This document shows, in pieces, positions 28,199 through 37,379 of a stretch of DNA of 64,000 nucleotides. The stretch covers positions 868,001 to 932,000 of the forward strand of contig NZ_JAFEUW010000001.1 in the NCBI RefSeq assembly GCF_025028335.1, read 5' to 3'. Within the stretch, counting starts at the first letter, position 1; the number at the start of each line of letters is the position of its first letter. The notes below the pieces were generated by a model, which saw only the letters and a program-made list of their open reading frames with translations, did not search any database and was not told the origin of the DNA. A program made the translations under genes and the position numbers. The stretch is from Brachybacterium sillae. Lineage in GTDB: Bacteria > Actinomycetota > Actinomycetes > Actinomycetales > Dermabacteraceae.

Positions 28199-28786
28199 TC
28201 AGGCGCCGAGGGCGCCGAGGATCTCGGCGGTGACCTCGTCGATGGAGCGCATGCCGTCGATCCGCCGCACCAGGCCGCGCTCGTCGTACACGGCGATCAG
28301 CGGTTCGGTCTGCTCCGCGTACACCTCGAGGCGCCGGCGGATGGTCTCCTCGTTGTCGTCGCTGCGGCCGGACTGCTCGCCGCGCGCCACGAGGCGTCCG
28401 ACGACCTCCTCCACGTCGACCTCGAGCAGGATCACCGCGTCGAGCGCGAGGCCGGCGTCGGAGAGGATCCCGTCGAGCGCGGAGACCTGGTCGAGGGTGC
28501 GGGGGTAGCCGTCGAGCAAAAAGCCCTCGCGGGCGTCGTCCTCCGCCAGGCGGGAGCGGACCATGTCGTTGGTGACCTCGTCGGGCACGTACTCGCCGCG
28601 GTCCATGTACGACTTCGCGAGGACGCCCAGCTCGGTCTCCTGGGAGACGTTCGCGCGGAAGATGTCGCCGGTGGAGATGGCGGGGATGCCCAGGGCCTCG
28701 CTGATGCGGGCGGCCTGGGTGCCCTTGCCGGCCCCAGGGGGACCGACGATCAGCAGACGACGGGCGGAGGCGGGGGCGTGGGTCAC
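28199..28786 (-). CDS. adk: adenylate kinase
   Basis: The enzyme interconverts ATP + AMP and two ADP. The 195-residue enzyme has the P-loop GPPGAGKGT (15-23), the AMP-site AISTGDIFR and the segment GFLLDGYPRTLDQV. The lid is short, with no zinc Cys, as in other actinobacterial forms. The start is a GTG at 28786 with AAGGGA 8 nt upstream. It lies between secY and map, the usual order. Confidence 0.97.
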   Translation of the reverse strand: MTHAPASARRLLIVGPPGAGKGTQAARISEALGIPAISTGDIFRANVSQETELGVLAKSYMDRGEYVPDEVTNDMVRSRLAEDDAREGFLLDGYPRTLDQVSALDGILSDAGLALDAVILLEVDVEEVVGRLVARGEQSGRSDDNEETIRRRLEVYAEQTEPLIAVYDERGLVRRIDGMRSIDEVTAEILGALGA

Positions 28787-28873
28787 GCGATGTCCCTTCG
28801 AGTGGGGCCGGGCGCAGGGCGCACGGCAGGGTGGGGAGAACGGCGGCCGGGTCGCGTCAGGACGCGCCGGGGG

Positions 28874-30184
28874 TCAGCGCAGCAGACCCTCGTAGTGGTG
28901 CTGCTGCAGCTTGGCATCGATCTGCTTCACGGTGTCGAGACCGACGCCGATCACGATCAGCAGCGACGCGCCGCCGAGGGGGAAGTTCTGGGAGGCCGAG
29001 AGGTACACCAGGGCCAGCAGCGGGATCAGCGCGATGATCGCGAGGTACACGGCACCGGGGGCCTGGATGCGGTTGATGACGTACTGCAGGTACCGCTCGG
29101 TGGGCTTTCCGGCGCGCACGCCGGGGATGAACCCGCCGTACTTCTTCATGTTGTCGGCGATCTCCTCCGCGTTGAAGGTGATCGACACGTAAAAGAACGC
29201 GAAGAAGATGATCAGCCCGACGTACACCAGGGCGTAGATCCAGGAGAACGAGATGCCCATGACGAGGTTCGCGTTGATCCACTGCACCCACGAGGAGGTC
29301 GGGTCCCCGAAGGAGGCGGCGAGCATCGGGATGGTGAGGATCGAGCTGGCGAAGATCACCGGGATCACGCCCGCCTGGTTCACCTTGATCGGGATGTAGG
29401 TGGAGGTGCCGCCGTAGGTGCGTCGGCCCACCATCCGCTTGGCGTACTGCACGGGCACGCGCCGTTGCGACTGCTCCACGAACACCACACCCACCAGGAT
29501 CACCAGCGCCAGCAGCATCACCAGCAGGAAGGTCACCCAACCCTGCGCCTGGAAGATCTGCCCCAGGGCCATCGGGAACGACGCCGCGATGGAGGTGAAG
29601 ATCAGCAGCGACATGCCGTTGCCGATGCCGCGCTCGGTGATCATCTCCCCCATCCACATGATCAGCACGGTGCCGACGGTCATCGTGAGGATCATCAGCA
29701 GCAGCGCGGGGATCGACTGGTCGGGGATGACCTCCAGGGCGCAGCCGATGAAGAAGTTGCCGGAGCGCACCATCGTGATGATCGTGGTCGCCTGCAGGAT
29801 CGCTAGGCCGATCGTCAGGTACCGGGTGTACTGGGTGAGCTTCGCGGTGCCGGACGCGCCCTCCTTGTGCAGGGCCTCGAACCGGGGGATCACGACCCGC
29901 AGCAGCTGCACGATGATCGACGCGGTGATGTACGGCATCACGCCGAGGGCGAATATCGACATCTGCAGCAGCGCCCCACCGGAGAACAGGTTCACCATCC
30001 CCAGCACGTTGCCGGACTGCCCCGCGCCGTTGAGCGCCTGATCAGAGCAGATCATCAGGTTCGTGTAGTCGAAACCGGGGGTCGGCACGAACACGCCGAG
30101 GCGGTAGATCGCCAGCAGTGCCAGCGTGAAGAAGATCTTCGCGCGCAGCTCCGGCGTGCGGAACGCACGGAGAAAGGCGTTCAC
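28874..30184 (-). CDS. secY: preprotein translocase subunit SecY
   Basis: SecY is the channel-forming subunit of the SecYEG translocon in the cytoplasmic membrane. The 436-residue protein has ten membrane segments, beginning with IFFTLALLAIYRLGVFVPTP, and the cytosolic loop with MVGRRTYGGTSTYIPIKVN. The N-terminal MNAFLRAFRTPELRAK is typical. It is preceded by a 117-bp gap carrying a large hairpin, the widest gap in the spc genes, so expression may be reduced relative to the ribosomal genes upstream. Confidence 0.98.
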   Translation of the reverse strand: MNAFLRAFRTPELRAKIFFTLALLAIYRLGVFVPTPGFDYTNLMICSDQALNGAGQSGNVLGMVNLFSGGALLQMSIFALGVMPYITASIIVQLLRVVIPRFEALHKEGASGTAKLTQYTRYLTIGLAILQATTIITMVRSGNFFIGCALEVIPDQSIPALLLMILTMTVGTVLIMWMGEMITERGIGNGMSLLIFTSIAASFPMALGQIFQAQGWVTFLLVMLLALVILVGVVFVEQSQRRVPVQYAKRMVGRRTYGGTSTYIPIKVNQAGVIPVIFASSILTIPMLAASFGDPTSSWVQWINANLVMGISFSWIYALVYVGLIIFFAFFYVSITFNAEEIADNMKKYGGFIPGVRAGKPTERYLQYVINRIQAPGAVYLAIIALIPLLALVYLSASQNFPLGGASLLIVIGVGLDTVKQIDAKLQQHHYEGLLR

Positions 30185-30248
30185 AGGGGTTCCCTCCTGG
30201 GGTCCGGACGGGACGGGACGGCGGGGCGCGCTCTGCCCCGGGGACGGC

Positions 30249-30292
30249 GACGGGGCACCGCGGTCAGGCTAAGCCTGCCACGGTGCCCCGTC
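30249..30292 (-). promoter_or_regulatory. large hairpin between rplO and secY
   Basis: Arms GACGGGGCACCG (30249-30260) and CGGTGCCCCGTC (30281-30292) are perfectly complementary over 12 bp, and the 20-nt loop contains a nested CAGGCT/AGCCTG stem. It starts 9 bp after the rplO stop. There is no T-run after it on the transcribed strand, so it may be a partial terminator or an RNA processing or stability element. Confidence 0.65.
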
Positions 30293-30301
30293 AAAAGAGA
30301 T

Positions 30302-30757
30302 TCACGCGCGAGTGACGGTCCCACCCGCCGCGGTGATCTTCTGCTCCGCCGAGGCGGAGAACTTCTGGGCGGTGACGTCCAGCTTGACGCTGACGTCGCC
30401 GGTACCCAGCACCTTCACGGGCTGGTTCTTGCGCACGGCGCCCTTGGCCACAAGGTCCTCCACCGTCACGGTGCCGCCCTCGGGGAACAGCTCCTGCAGG
30501 GTGGACAGGTTCACGACCTGGTACTCCACCCGGAACGGGTTGGTGAAGCCACGCAGCTTCGGGAGCCGCATGTGCAGCGGCATCTGGCCGCCCTCGAAGC
30601 CGGCCGGCACCTGGTAGCGGGCCTTGGTGCCCTTGGTGCCGCGGCCCGCGGTCTTGCCCTTGCTGCCCTCACCACGGCCCACACGGGTCCGGGCGGTCTT
30701 CGCACCCGGCGCGGGGCGCAGGTCGTGCAGCTTGAGCGGGTTGTTGCTGTCGGTCAT
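30302..30757 (-). CDS. rplO: 50S ribosomal protein L15
   Basis: This is a late-assembly large-subunit protein of 151 residues. It has the N-terminal [20 protein letters not shown], the Gly/Lys-rich [10 protein letters not shown] segment and the globular C-terminus ending [14 protein letters not shown]. It lies 1 bp after rpmD and is the last ribosomal gene before secY. Confidence 0.98.
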   Translation of the reverse strand: MTDSNNPLKLHDLRPAPGAKTARTRVGRGEGSKGKTAGRGTKGTKARYQVPAGFEGGQMPLHMRLPKLRGFTNPFRVEYQVVNLSTLQELFPEGGTVTVEDLVAKGAVRKNQPVKVLGTGDVSVKLDVTAQKFSASAEQKITAAGGTVTRA

Positions 30758-30758
30758 G

Positions 30759-30938
30759 TCAGTCCACCTCTTCGACCGTCACCAGGTGGGTGACGGCGCG
30801 GATCATGCCGCGGATCTCGGGGCGGTCCTCCTTCACCACCACGTCACCGATGCGCTTGAGGCCGAGGCCGCGCAGGGTGGCGCGCTGGGTCTGGTTGCCG
30901 CCGATGACGGATCGCACCTGGGTCACCTTGAGCTGCAT
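30759..30938 (-). CDS. rpmD: 50S ribosomal protein L30
   Basis: A 59-residue L30, [20 protein letters not shown] at the start and [11 protein letters not shown] at the end, containing [15 protein letters not shown]. It is the short bacterial form of the family. Its ATG overlaps the rpsE stop (TGATG), so it is translationally coupled to S5. Confidence 0.97.
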   Translation of the reverse strand: MQLKVTQVRSVIGGNQTQRATLRGLGLKRIGDVVVKEDRPEIRGMIRAVTHLVTVEEVD

Positions 30939-31624
30939 CACGCACCCACCTTCTCCGCACGGGCCGCAGCGCGGCCCTCGGCCTGGGCCCGGAGCAGAGC
31001 CGCCGGGGCGACGTCCTCCACGGGAAGACCACGGCGGGCCGCGACGGCCTCCGGCTCCTCCAGCTGCTTGAGGGCGTCCACGGTGGCCCGCACGATGTTG
31101 ATGGCGTTCGAGGAGCCCATCGACTTGCTGAGCACGTCGTGCACGCCGGCGCACTCGAGCACCGCGCGCACCGGACCGCCAGCGATCACACCGGTACCGG
31201 GGGCCGCCGGACGCAGGAGCACGACGCCCGCGGCGTCCTCGCCCTGCACCGGGTGCACCACGGTGCCCTGGATGCGCGGGACGCGGAAGAAGTTCTTCTT
31301 CGCCTCCTCGACACCCTTGGAGATCGCGGCCGGCACCTCCTTGGCCTTGCCGTAGCCGACACCGACGGTGCCGTCGCCGTCACCCACCACCACGAGGGCG
31401 GTGAAGGAGAAGCGGCGGCCGCCCTTGACGACCTTGGAGACGCGGTTGATGCTCACCACGCGCTCCAGGAACGCCGACTTCTCGGCGTCCTGGTGGCCAC
31501 GCCCACCGCGCTCACCGCGACGGCCGCCGCGGTCCTGGTGGCCGCGCCCGCGGCTGTCCTCGTTGCTGTTCTCGCCCCGCCGGCCGGTGGCCGAGGGACC
31601 GCTGTTCCGCTGCTGTGCAGCCAT
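30938..31624 (-). CDS. rpsE: 30S ribosomal protein S5
   Basis: This is a small-subunit protein important for decoding fidelity and mRNA entry. The 228-residue protein has an N-terminal extension of about 45 residues rich in Arg, Gly and Glu ([18 protein letters not shown]), as in many actinobacteria. The core follows with [20 protein letters not shown] and [18 protein letters not shown], and a C-terminal extension of about 25 residues. I chose the ATG at 31624 because upstream codons run into the rplR spacer without family similarity. Confidence 0.96.
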   Translation of the reverse strand: MAAQQRNSGPSATGRRGENSNEDSRGRGHQDRGGRRGERGGRGHQDAEKSAFLERVVSINRVSKVVKGGRRFSFTALVVVGDGDGTVGVGYGKAKEVPAAISKGVEEAKKNFFRVPRIQGTVVHPVQGEDAAGVVLLRPAAPGTGVIAGGPVRAVLECAGVHDVLSKSMGSSNAINIVRATVDALKQLEEPEAVAARRGLPVEDVAPAALLRAQAEGRAAARAEKVGA

Positions 31625-31661
31625 GTTCAGATCCTCTTCTCGTCCTGGTCCCGGGAGCCGG

Positions 31662-32048
31662 TCACAGCGCCAGGCCGGCCTCGCGGGCGCCGTCGGCGAC
31701 GGCGGCCACACGGCCGTGGTACTTGTTCCCGCCGCGGTCGAACACGACGGACTCGATGCCGGCAGCCTTGGCGCGCTCGGCCACGAGCGCGCCGACGGAG
31801 CGGGCCTTGTCGGTCTTCGTGCCCTCGGAGCCGCGCAGGTCGGCCTCCATGGTCGAGGCAGACGCCAGGGTCACACCCTTGGAGTCGTCCACGATCTGCA
31901 CGAACACGTGGCGCTGCGAGCGGGTGACCACGAGGCGCGGACGCTGCTCGGTGCCCACCACGCGACGGCGCACGCGCAGGTGACGACGACCGCGCAGGCG
32001 GAGGCGGCCACCGGGCTTGCCCTTGGTGTGCTTCAGTGCGTAGCCCAT
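31662..32048 (-). CDS. rplR: 50S ribosomal protein L18
   Basis: L18 binds 5S rRNA in the central protuberance. The 128-residue protein shows [38 protein letters not shown] and the C-terminal [20 protein letters not shown]. The ATG at 32048 lies 2 bp after the rplF stop; a GTG two codons earlier is possible but overlaps that stop. The first 20 residues are longer than in Escherichia coli. Confidence 0.97.
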   Translation of the reverse strand: MGYALKHTKGKPGGRLRLRGRRHLRVRRRVVGTEQRPRLVVTRSQRHVFVQIVDDSKGVTLASASTMEADLRGSEGTKTDKARSVGALVAERAKAAGIESVVFDRGGNKYHGRVAAVADGAREAGLAL

Positions 32049-32050
32049 GA

Positions 32051-32593
32051 TCACTTACCAGCCTTTCCGGCCTTGCGCAGCACGACCTCGTCCGCGTAGC
32101 GCACGCCCTTGCCCTTGTACGGCTCGGGCTTGCGGATCTTGCGGATGTTGGCGGCGACCTCGCCCACCAGCTGCTTGTCGATGCCGGTCACCGAGAACTT
32201 GGTGGGCGACTCGACAGCGAAGGTGATGCCCTGGGGCGCCTTCACCAGCACGGGGTGGGAGAAGCCGAGGGCGAACTCGAGGTCGGTGCCCTTGGCCTGG
32301 ACACGGTAGCCCGTGCCGACGATCTCCAGCTTCTTGGTGAAGCCCTCGGTCACACCGAGGACCATGTTGTTGATGAGCGTGCGGGTGAGGCCGTGCAGGG
32401 CCTTGTTCTCACGCTCGTCGTCGGGACGGTTCACGACGATGGAGCCGTCCTCGCCGCGCTCGACGGTCAGGGGCGTGGGCACCTCGTGGGAGAGCTCGCC
32501 CTTGGGGCCGTTCACGGTGACCTTTTGGCCCTCGATGACGACGGCGTTGACAGCGGCCGGCACAGCGACCGGCAGGCGTCCGATGCGGGACAT
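32051..32593 (-). CDS. rplF: 50S ribosomal protein L6
   Basis: L6 lies near the GTPase centre of the large subunit. The 180-residue protein opens [13 protein letters not shown], has two similar domains, and ends with the conserved [17 protein letters not shown]. It follows rpsH by 19 bp, with GGAGGAGAACC just before the ATG. Confidence 0.98.
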   Translation of the reverse strand: MSRIGRLPVAVPAAVNAVVIEGQKVTVNGPKGELSHEVPTPLTVERGEDGSIVVNRPDDERENKALHGLTRTLINNMVLGVTEGFTKKLEIVGTGYRVQAKGTDLEFALGFSHPVLVKAPQGITFAVESPTKFSVTGIDKQLVGEVAANIRKIRKPEPYKGKGVRYADEVVLRKAGKAGK

Positions 32594-32612
32594 AGTGGTT
32601 CTCCTCCCCCGC

Positions 32613-33011
32613 TCACCAGATGTAGGCGAGGACTTCCCCGCCCACACCCTTCTTGGCAGCCTGCTTGTCGGTCAGGAGGCCGGAGGACGTGGACAGGATC
32701 GCCACGCCCAGGCCGCCGAGGACCTTGGGCAGGTTGGTGGACTTCGCGTACACACGCAGGCCGGGCTTCGAGATGCGGCGGACACCGGAGATGGCACGCT
32801 CACGGCTCTGGCCGTACTTGAGCTCCAGCACCAGCGTCTTGCCGACCTCGGCCTCCTCCTCATGCCAGTCGAGGATGTACCCCTCGGCCTTGAGGATGTC
32901 GGCGATGCGGCTCTTCAGCTTCGAATACGGCATGGACACGGTGTCGTGGTACGCCCCGGAGGCGTTCCGGATCCGCGTCAGCATGTCCGCGATCGGGTCG
33001 GTCATGGTCAT
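32613..33011 (-). CDS. rpsH: 30S ribosomal protein S8
   Basis: S8 is a primary 16S rRNA binder and, in Escherichia coli, the translational repressor of the spc operon. The 132-residue protein opens [17 protein letters not shown] and ends GGEVLAYIW with the conserved [14 protein letters not shown]. Both nearby Met codons are possible starts; the first gives the common actinobacterial MTMTDP. It lies 65 bp after rpsN. Confidence 0.98.
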   Translation of the reverse strand: MTMTDPIADMLTRIRNASGAYHDTVSMPYSKLKSRIADILKAEGYILDWHEEEAEVGKTLVLELKYGQSRERAISGVRRISKPGLRVYAKSTNLPKVLGGLGVAILSTSSGLLTDKQAAKKGVGGEVLAYIW

Positions 33012-33076
33012 GTCGTCTGCTTCTTCCTCACCTGGTTTCCGCGGGCCTCACGGCCGCGGACCTGTGGCGATAGTCC

Positions 33077-33262
33077 TTACCAGCTGCTCTTCGTGACGCC
33101 GGGCAGCTCACCGCGGTGAGCCATCTCGCGCAGGCACACGCGGCACAGCCCGAACTTCCGGTACACGGAGTGCGGACGACCGCAGCGCTGGCACCGGGTG
33201 TAGGCGCGCACCGCGAACTTGGGCTTGCGCTCCTGCTTCTTGATCAGGGCGGTCTTGGCCAT
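33077..33262 (-). CDS. rpsN: 30S ribosomal protein S14, type Z (zinc-binding)
   Basis: A 61-residue S14 of the short zinc-ribbon type, with CQRCGRP and [10 protein letters not shown] giving the four zinc Cys. It opens [20 protein letters not shown]. In actinobacteria a longer zinc-free paralog often exists elsewhere for zinc shortage; none is in this window. It lies 1 bp after rplE. Confidence 0.97.
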   Translation of the reverse strand: MAKTALIKKQERKPKFAVRAYTRCQRCGRPHSVYRKFGLCRVCLREMAHRGELPGVTKSSW

Positions 33263-33263
33263 G

Positions 33264-33830
33264 TCAGTTCTCCTTGAACGGGAAGCCGAGCGCCTTCAGC
33301 AGGGCGCGTCCCTCGTCGTCGGTGGTGGCGGTGGTGACGACCGTGATGTCCATACCGCGGACCCGGTCGATCCGGTCCTGGTCGATCTCATGGAACATGA
33401 CCTGCTCCGTCAGACCGAAGGTGTAGTTGCCGTGCCCGTCGAACTGCTTCGGCGACAGACCGCGGAAGTCGCGGATGCGCGGCAGAGCGGTGGAGAGCAG
33501 ACGATCCAGGAACTCCCACATGCGGTCGCCGCGCAGCGTGACGTGCGCACCGATCGGCATGCCCTCACGCAGCTTGAACTGCGCGATGGACTTGCGGGCC
33601 TTGGTGACCTGCGGCTTCTGGCCGGTGATGGCGGCGAGGTCCTTGATGGCGCCGTCGATCACCTTGGAGTCACGGGCGGCGTCGCCGACACCCATGTTCA
33701 CGACGATCTTGGTCAGGCCGGGCACCAGCATGACGTTGGTGTAGCCGAACTGCTCGGTGAGCTGGCCCTTGATCTCCTCGCGGTAGCGAGTCTTCAGGCG
33801 CGGCTGGACCTTGGTGGCGGTCTCGGTCAT
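33264..33830 (-). CDS. rplE: 50S ribosomal protein L5
   Basis: L5 is a 5S rRNA-binding protein of the central protuberance that touches P-site tRNA. The 188-residue protein has [20 protein letters not shown], the central [20 protein letters not shown] and [17 protein letters not shown]. Its ATG overlaps the rplX TGA, coupling translation. Confidence 0.98.
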   Translation of the reverse strand: MTETATKVQPRLKTRYREEIKGQLTEQFGYTNVMLVPGLTKIVVNMGVGDAARDSKVIDGAIKDLAAITGQKPQVTKARKSIAQFKLREGMPIGAHVTLRGDRMWEFLDRLLSTALPRIRDFRGLSPKQFDGHGNYTFGLTEQVMFHEIDQDRIDRVRGMDITVVTTATTDDEGRALLKALGFPFKEN

Positions 33831-34213
33831 CAGATGTCCTTCCCCGAGCGCTTGGAGTAGCGCACGCGCACCTGCTTGGTGCGGCCGTTCTCCAGCTCGA
33901 CGGTCTCGACGCGGAAGCCGACCTTGGTGGGCTTGTTGTCCTCCGGGTCCACCAGCGCCACGTTCGAGACGTGGATCGGGGCCTCACGCTGCTCGATGCC
34001 GCCGGCACCGGCCTGGGAGGCACGCAGGTGGCGGGTGCGACGGTTCACGCCCTCCACGAGCACCTTCTGGGTCTCCGGGAAGACCTCGAGCACGCGGCCC
34101 TGCTTCCCCTTGTCGCCCGCGGCGAGACCGCGCTTGGCGGCCTTCTCCTCGTCGCTGGTGCGACCGGTGATGACCTGCACCAGGTCACCCTTCTTGATCT
34201 TCATGCGCGCCAT
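33830..34213 (-). CDS. rplX: 50S ribosomal protein L24
   Basis: L24 is an assembly initiator of the large subunit with a KOW motif ([18 protein letters not shown] and [23 protein letters not shown]). At 127 residues it is slightly longer than the common 105 because of an insertion, [13 protein letters not shown], within the KOW region and a longer C-terminus. It begins 2 bp after rplN. Confidence 0.96.
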   Translation of the reverse strand: MARMKIKKGDLVQVITGRTSDEEKAAKRGLAAGDKGKQGRVLEVFPETQKVLVEGVNRRTRHLRASQAGAGGIEQREAPIHVSNVALVDPEDNKPTKVGFRVETVELENGRTKQVRVRYSKRSGKDI

Positions 34214-34215
34214 GG

Positions 34216-34584
34216 TCAGAGCACCTCCGGGGCCAGCGAGATGATCTTCATGAAGCGCTTGTCGCGCAGCTCGCGACCCACCGGGCCGAAGATGCGGGTG
34301 CCGCGCGGCTCGCCGTCGTTCTTGAGGATCACCGCGGCGTTCTCATCGAAGCGGATGTAGGAGCCGTCGCTGCGGCGACGCTCCTTGACGGTGCGGACGA
34401 CGACGGCCTTGACCACGTCGCCCTTCTTGACGTTACCACCGGGGATGGCGTCCTTGACGGTCGCCACGATGGTGTCGCCGATGCTGGCGTAGCGGCGACC
34501 GGAGCCACCGAGAACGCGGATGCAGAGAATCTCCTTCGCACCCGTGTTGTCGGCGACCTTCAGTCGCGTCTCCTGCTGAATCAC
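34216..34584 (-). CDS. rplN: 50S ribosomal protein L14
   Basis: L14 is at the subunit interface. The 122-residue protein opens with GTG ([20 protein letters not shown]) and ends with [26 protein letters not shown] lies 7 nt before the start. It is the first gene of the spc operon, preceded by a 524-bp gap that holds a terminator for the S10 operon, a promoter and a structured leader. Confidence 0.98.
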   Translation of the reverse strand: MIQQETRLKVADNTGAKEILCIRVLGGSGRRYASIGDTIVATVKDAIPGGNVKKGDVVKAVVVRTVKERRRSDGSYIRFDENAAVILKNDGEPRGTRIFGPVGRELRDKRFMKIISLAPEVL

Positions 34585-34701
34585 TCAGTTCTCCTTGCGT
34601 CTCGCCGGTTCTCTCCCCGTCGTGGCGGGTCGAGCCTTGCGGAACGGATATCGGACGTGACGTCCGCTCCGCCGAGGCGGATCGGGCGTCTGCTCCCGGG
34701 C

Positions 34702-34728
34702 ATAAAAGAAACCCGAGTCGGACTCAGG
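34702..34728 (-). terminator. attenuator-type terminator in the spc leader
   Basis: On the transcribed strand CCTGAGT and ACTCGGG pair over 7 bp (one G-U) around a CCG loop (34728-34712) and are followed directly by TTTCTTTTAT (34711-34702). It is one of only two hairpins in the window with a real T-run. It would stop transcription about 120 nt before rplN. Confidence 0.7.
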
Positions 34729-34760
34729 CATCGACCAAGGTCGACGCGAGGTCTCCGACT
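34716..34760 (-). promoter_or_regulatory. competing anti-terminator in the spc leader
   Basis: AGTCGGA (34760-34754) can pair perfectly with TCCGACT (34722-34716), with the CTTG hairpin stacked inside. This uses half of the terminator stem, so the two structures exclude each other. That arrangement is expected of a transcription attenuator; the signal is unknown. Confidence 0.55.
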
Positions 34761-34863
34761 GGGCTGGCCCCACCGCGAGGGCGGAACCGGGTCCGGGCGC
34801 TCCCCCGGGCTGACAGTCCTCCACCGAAAGGTGGATGCAGCGGGGCCCGGGAGCAACCCGTCC

Positions 34864-34891
34864 AGCTTACGCCAGGGCCCACCGGTGTCGG
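34864..34891 (-). promoter_or_regulatory. promoter of the spc operon (rplN)
   Basis: CCGACA (34891-34886) and TAAGCT (34869-34864) on the minus strand are 16 bp apart. The predicted start, near 34857, lies 2-3 nt before the first strand of the long-range leader helix. The remaining 34892-35037 shows no gene or clear element. Confidence 0.55.
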
Positions 34892-35037
34892 AACCCCGCC
34901 CGTCAGGCCTGGTGTGTGCGTTTGGTCTCGTGGTTCGGGCGGTCGTCGGCCGACCTGCCCCATGTCAGTGGCCCGTGAGGCGTCGCGCCGGCAGCGATAC
35001 GCCGAGGGCCTCTACCAGCGCGGCCACGGCGCGACGA

Positions 35038-35072
35038 ACGGGCCGGCCCTCCCTGTGGGAGGACCGGCCCGT
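35038..35072 (-). terminator. terminator of the S10 operon, after rpsQ
   Basis: A 16-bp stem (one G-U pair) with a 3-nt loop lies 36 bp beyond the rpsQ stop. It separates the S10 operon from the spc operon, which therefore needs its own promoter. Confidence 0.75.
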
Positions 35073-35108
35073 CCTGGTGCCGGGGCGATCAGCGGGATCG
35101 CCGTCGGA

Positions 35109-35456
35109 TCACTTGGCCTTCTCGAGGATCGCCACCAGACGCCAGCGCTTGGAGGCGCTCAGCGGGCGGGTCTCCATGAGCAGAACGCGGTCGCCGATGC
35201 CGGCGACGTTCTCCTCGTCATGGGCCTTGAAGCGGTGGGTCTTCTTCATGACCTTGCCGTACAGCGCATGCTTCATGCGGTCCTCGACCTCGACGACGAT
35301 GGTCTTGTCCATCTTGTCGGAGACGACGTACCCGCGAAGGGTCTTGCGGTACGGGCGCTCGTGGGACGACGCGTGGCCGCCCTCCTTGGCCAGCTCCTCG
35401 ACCTCGGCCTCGGTGGCGTCGGTGATGCTGTCGGGAGCGGTGCTGTTCTCGTTCAT
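35109..35456 (-). CDS. rpsQ: 30S ribosomal protein S17
   Basis: A 115-residue S17. The OB-fold core begins at about residue 37 ([23 protein letters not shown]) and ends [24 protein letters not shown]. The first 35 residues are an acidic extension ([20 protein letters not shown]) of the kind seen in actinobacteria. It starts 20 bp after rpmC and is the last S10-operon gene. Confidence 0.97.
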   Translation of the reverse strand: MNENSTAPDSITDATEAEVEELAKEGGHASSHERPYRKTLRGYVVSDKMDKTIVVEVEDRMKHALYGKVMKKTHRFKAHDEENVAGIGDRVLLMETRPLSASKRWRLVAILEKAK

Positions 35457-35476
35457 CTCTCAGTTCCTCGATTCGA

Positions 35477-35710
35477 TCACTCGGCCGAGCCGGGGGCCTG
35501 ACGGATACCGAGCTCGCGCTCGCGCAGGATCGTGTAGATCCGCGCGATGTCCTTGCGCACGGAGCGCAGGCGGGCGTGGCTCTCCAGCTGCCCGGTCGCG
35601 GACTGGAAGCGGAGCTTGAACAGCTCGTCCTTCGCCTTGGCCAGCTCCTCGACCAGCTGGGCGTCGTCCAGCTTGTCGATCTCGGCGGCGGTGAGCTTGG
35701 TCGCTGCCAT
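35477..35710 (-). CDS. rpmC: 50S ribosomal protein L29
   Basis: L29 lies at the polypeptide exit and helps dock trigger factor and SRP. The 77-residue helical protein has [20 protein letters not shown], then [20 protein letters not shown] and [17 protein letters not shown]. Its ATG overlaps the rplP stop. Confidence 0.97.
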   Translation of the reverse strand: MAATKLTAAEIDKLDDAQLVEELAKAKDELFKLRFQSATGQLESHARLRSVRKDIARIYTILRERELGIRQAPGSAE

Positions 35711-36129
35711 CAGATGTCACCACCCTCTCGGCTCAGGATGCGGCACTTCATGGGGAGCTTGTGGATCGCGAGGCGGAGGGCCTCACGCGCCACGTCCTCG
35801 GGGACGCCGGCCACCTCGAACATGACGCGGCCCGGCTTGACGTTGGCGACCCACCACTCCACGGAGCCCTTACCGGAACCCATGCGGACCTCGGCGGGCT
35901 TCTTGGTGAGCGGACGGTCGGGGTAGATGTTGATGTACACCTTGCCGCCACGCTTCATGTAGCGGGTCATGGCGATACGGGCCGACTCGATCTGCCGGTT
36001 GGTGACGTACGCCGGCGCGAGCGCCTGGATGCCGTAGTCGCCGAAGGCGAGATCGGTGCCGCCCTTGGCCATGCCGCTGCGGGTCGGGTGGTGCTGCTTG
36101 CGGTGCTTGGTCCTGCGGGGGATCAGCAT
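35710..36129 (-). CDS. rplP: 50S ribosomal protein L16
   Basis: L16 lies near the A site and organises its rRNA. The 139-residue protein opens [20 protein letters not shown] and has the conserved [20 protein letters not shown] and [20 protein letters not shown]. It begins 5 bp after rpsC. Confidence 0.98.
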   Translation of the reverse strand: MLIPRRTKHRKQHHPTRSGMAKGGTDLAFGDYGIQALAPAYVTNRQIESARIAMTRYMKRGGKVYINIYPDRPLTKKPAEVRMGSGKGSVEWWVANVKPGRVMFEVAGVPEDVAREALRLAIHKLPMKCRILSREGGDI

Positions 36130-36134
36130 GTCCC

Positions 36135-36953
36135 TCAGGCCTCCGTTCCGTTCTCGGCGGGCGCGGTGGCCGCCTCGGCAGCGGCCGGGGCCTGCTGCTC
36201 GGCGCCCTGGCGGGCGGCGGCGTTGCGCTCGTTGCGACGACCGCGGGGGCGTTCGGCCCGACGATCGCGGCCGCCCCGGGGGGCCTGCGCCGCGGTCTGG
36301 GCCGCCAGCTCCTTGGCGGTGATGTCGCCGTTGTAGATCCAGACCTTCACGCCGATCCGGCCGAAGGGCGTGCGCGCCTCATGGAAGCCGTAGTCGATGT
36401 TCGCGCGGAGGGTGTGCAGCGGCACGCGGCCCTCGCGGTAGAACTCGCTGCGGCTCATCTCGGCGCCGCCGAGGCGGCCGGAGACCGCCACGCGGATGCC
36501 CTTGGCGCCGGCGCGCTGCGCGGACTGGATGCCCTTGCGCATGGCACGGCGGAAGGACACACGGGCCGCGAGCTGCTCGGCGATGCCCTGCGCGACCAGC
36601 TGAGCGTCGGCCTCGGGGTTCTTGACCTCGAGGATGTTCAGCTGGATCTGCTTGCCGGTGAGCTTCTCCAGCTCACCGCGCAGGCGCTCCGCCTCGGCGC
36701 CGCGGCGCCCGATGACGATGCCCGGACGAGCGGTGTGCAGATCCACACGCACCCGGTCGCGGGTGCGCTCGATCTCGACCTTCGCGATACCGGCGCGCTC
36801 GAGTCCGTCGGACATGAGCTTGCGGATCGCGACGTCTTCCTTCACGTAGTCGCGGTAGCGCTGACCCTCCTTGGAGGAGTCGGCGAACCAGCGGCTGGTG
36901 TGCTCCGTGGTGATCCCGAGACGGAACCCGTTCGGATTGACCTTCTGGCCCAC
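36135..36953 (-). CDS. rpsC: 30S ribosomal protein S3
   Basis: S3 is at the mRNA entry, with a KH domain. The 272-residue protein starts at a GTG ([20 protein letters not shown]) with AAGGAG upstream. [20 protein letters not shown] is the KH GXXG region. Beyond residue 215 a tail rich in Arg, Ala and Gln (including [17 protein letters not shown]) extends about 55 residues, as in other actinobacteria. Confidence 0.97.
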   Translation of the reverse strand: MGQKVNPNGFRLGITTEHTSRWFADSSKEGQRYRDYVKEDVAIRKLMSDGLERAGIAKVEIERTRDRVRVDLHTARPGIVIGRRGAEAERLRGELEKLTGKQIQLNILEVKNPEADAQLVAQGIAEQLAARVSFRRAMRKGIQSAQRAGAKGIRVAVSGRLGGAEMSRSEFYREGRVPLHTLRANIDYGFHEARTPFGRIGVKVWIYNGDITAKELAAQTAAQAPRGGRDRRAERPRGRRNERNAAARQGAEQQAPAAAEAATAPAENGTEA

Positions 36954-36966
36954 TTGGCGGGTCTCC

Positions 36967-37320
36967 TTACTTCTTCGCGGGAGCGACCACCACGGTGACG
37001 TGGCTGGTGCGCTTCTTGATCTGGAAGGCACGACCCTGAGCGCGCGGCTGGAACCGCTTCATGGTCGGGCCCTCGTCGACGTACGCGGCGGACACGACGA
37101 GGTCGCGCTCATCGAAGCGCTCCCCCGCCTGGTCGGCCTTCACCCGGGCGTTGGCGATCGCGGACTGCACGAGCTTCAGGACGGGCTCGGAGGCGGCCTG
37201 CGGGGCGAACCGCAGCACGTTCTCGGCCTCCGTCGTGCTCTTGCCACGGATCAGGTCCACAACGCGACGGGCCTTGGTGGGCGACATGCGGAGGTACCGC
37301 ACCTGCGCCTTGGCTTCCAT
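36967..37320 (-). CDS. rplV: 50S ribosomal protein L22
   Basis: L22's loop lines the exit tunnel and can carry macrolide-resistance changes. The 117-residue protein has [20 protein letters not shown], the loop [20 protein letters not shown] without insertions, and SHVTVVVAP at the end. It lies 13 bp before rpsC, counting in the transcription direction. Confidence 0.98.
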   Translation of the reverse strand: MEAKAQVRYLRMSPTKARRVVDLIRGKSTTEAENVLRFAPQAASEPVLKLVQSAIANARVKADQAGERFDERDLVVSAAYVDEGPTMKRFQPRAQGRAFQIKKRTSHVTVVVAPAKK

Positions 37321-37379
37321 CGTTCCCTGCTTTCTTCTCTTCGAGTTCTCGACTCAGAGCTGCACGTCACCGACCGGGG

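Larger units (their letters stand above)
34585..34857 (-). ncRNA. structured 5' leader of the spc operon
   Basis: From the predicted start at about 34857 the transcript has about 270 nt before rplN. It starts with GGGTT and then GCTCCCGGGC (34854-34845), which is perfectly complementary to GCCCGGGAGC at 34701-34692; pairing would enclose 150 nt. Inside are a stem TCCACC-TTTC-GGTGGA (34835-34820), a small CTTG-loop hairpin (34744-34731) and a terminator-like hairpin (34728-34702). An in-frame 79-codon stretch through the same region is not convincing as a gene. I do not recognise the leader class; control by a ribosomal protein of this operon is the likely purpose. Confidence 0.6.

Noticed and set aside
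34585-34824. A 79-codon minus-strand frame that ends 1 nt before the rplN start
   Set aside because: It runs through the attenuator hairpins, has no recognisable family features and a biased Pro/Arg composition. The structured-leader reading explains the region better, although a leader peptide is not fully excluded.
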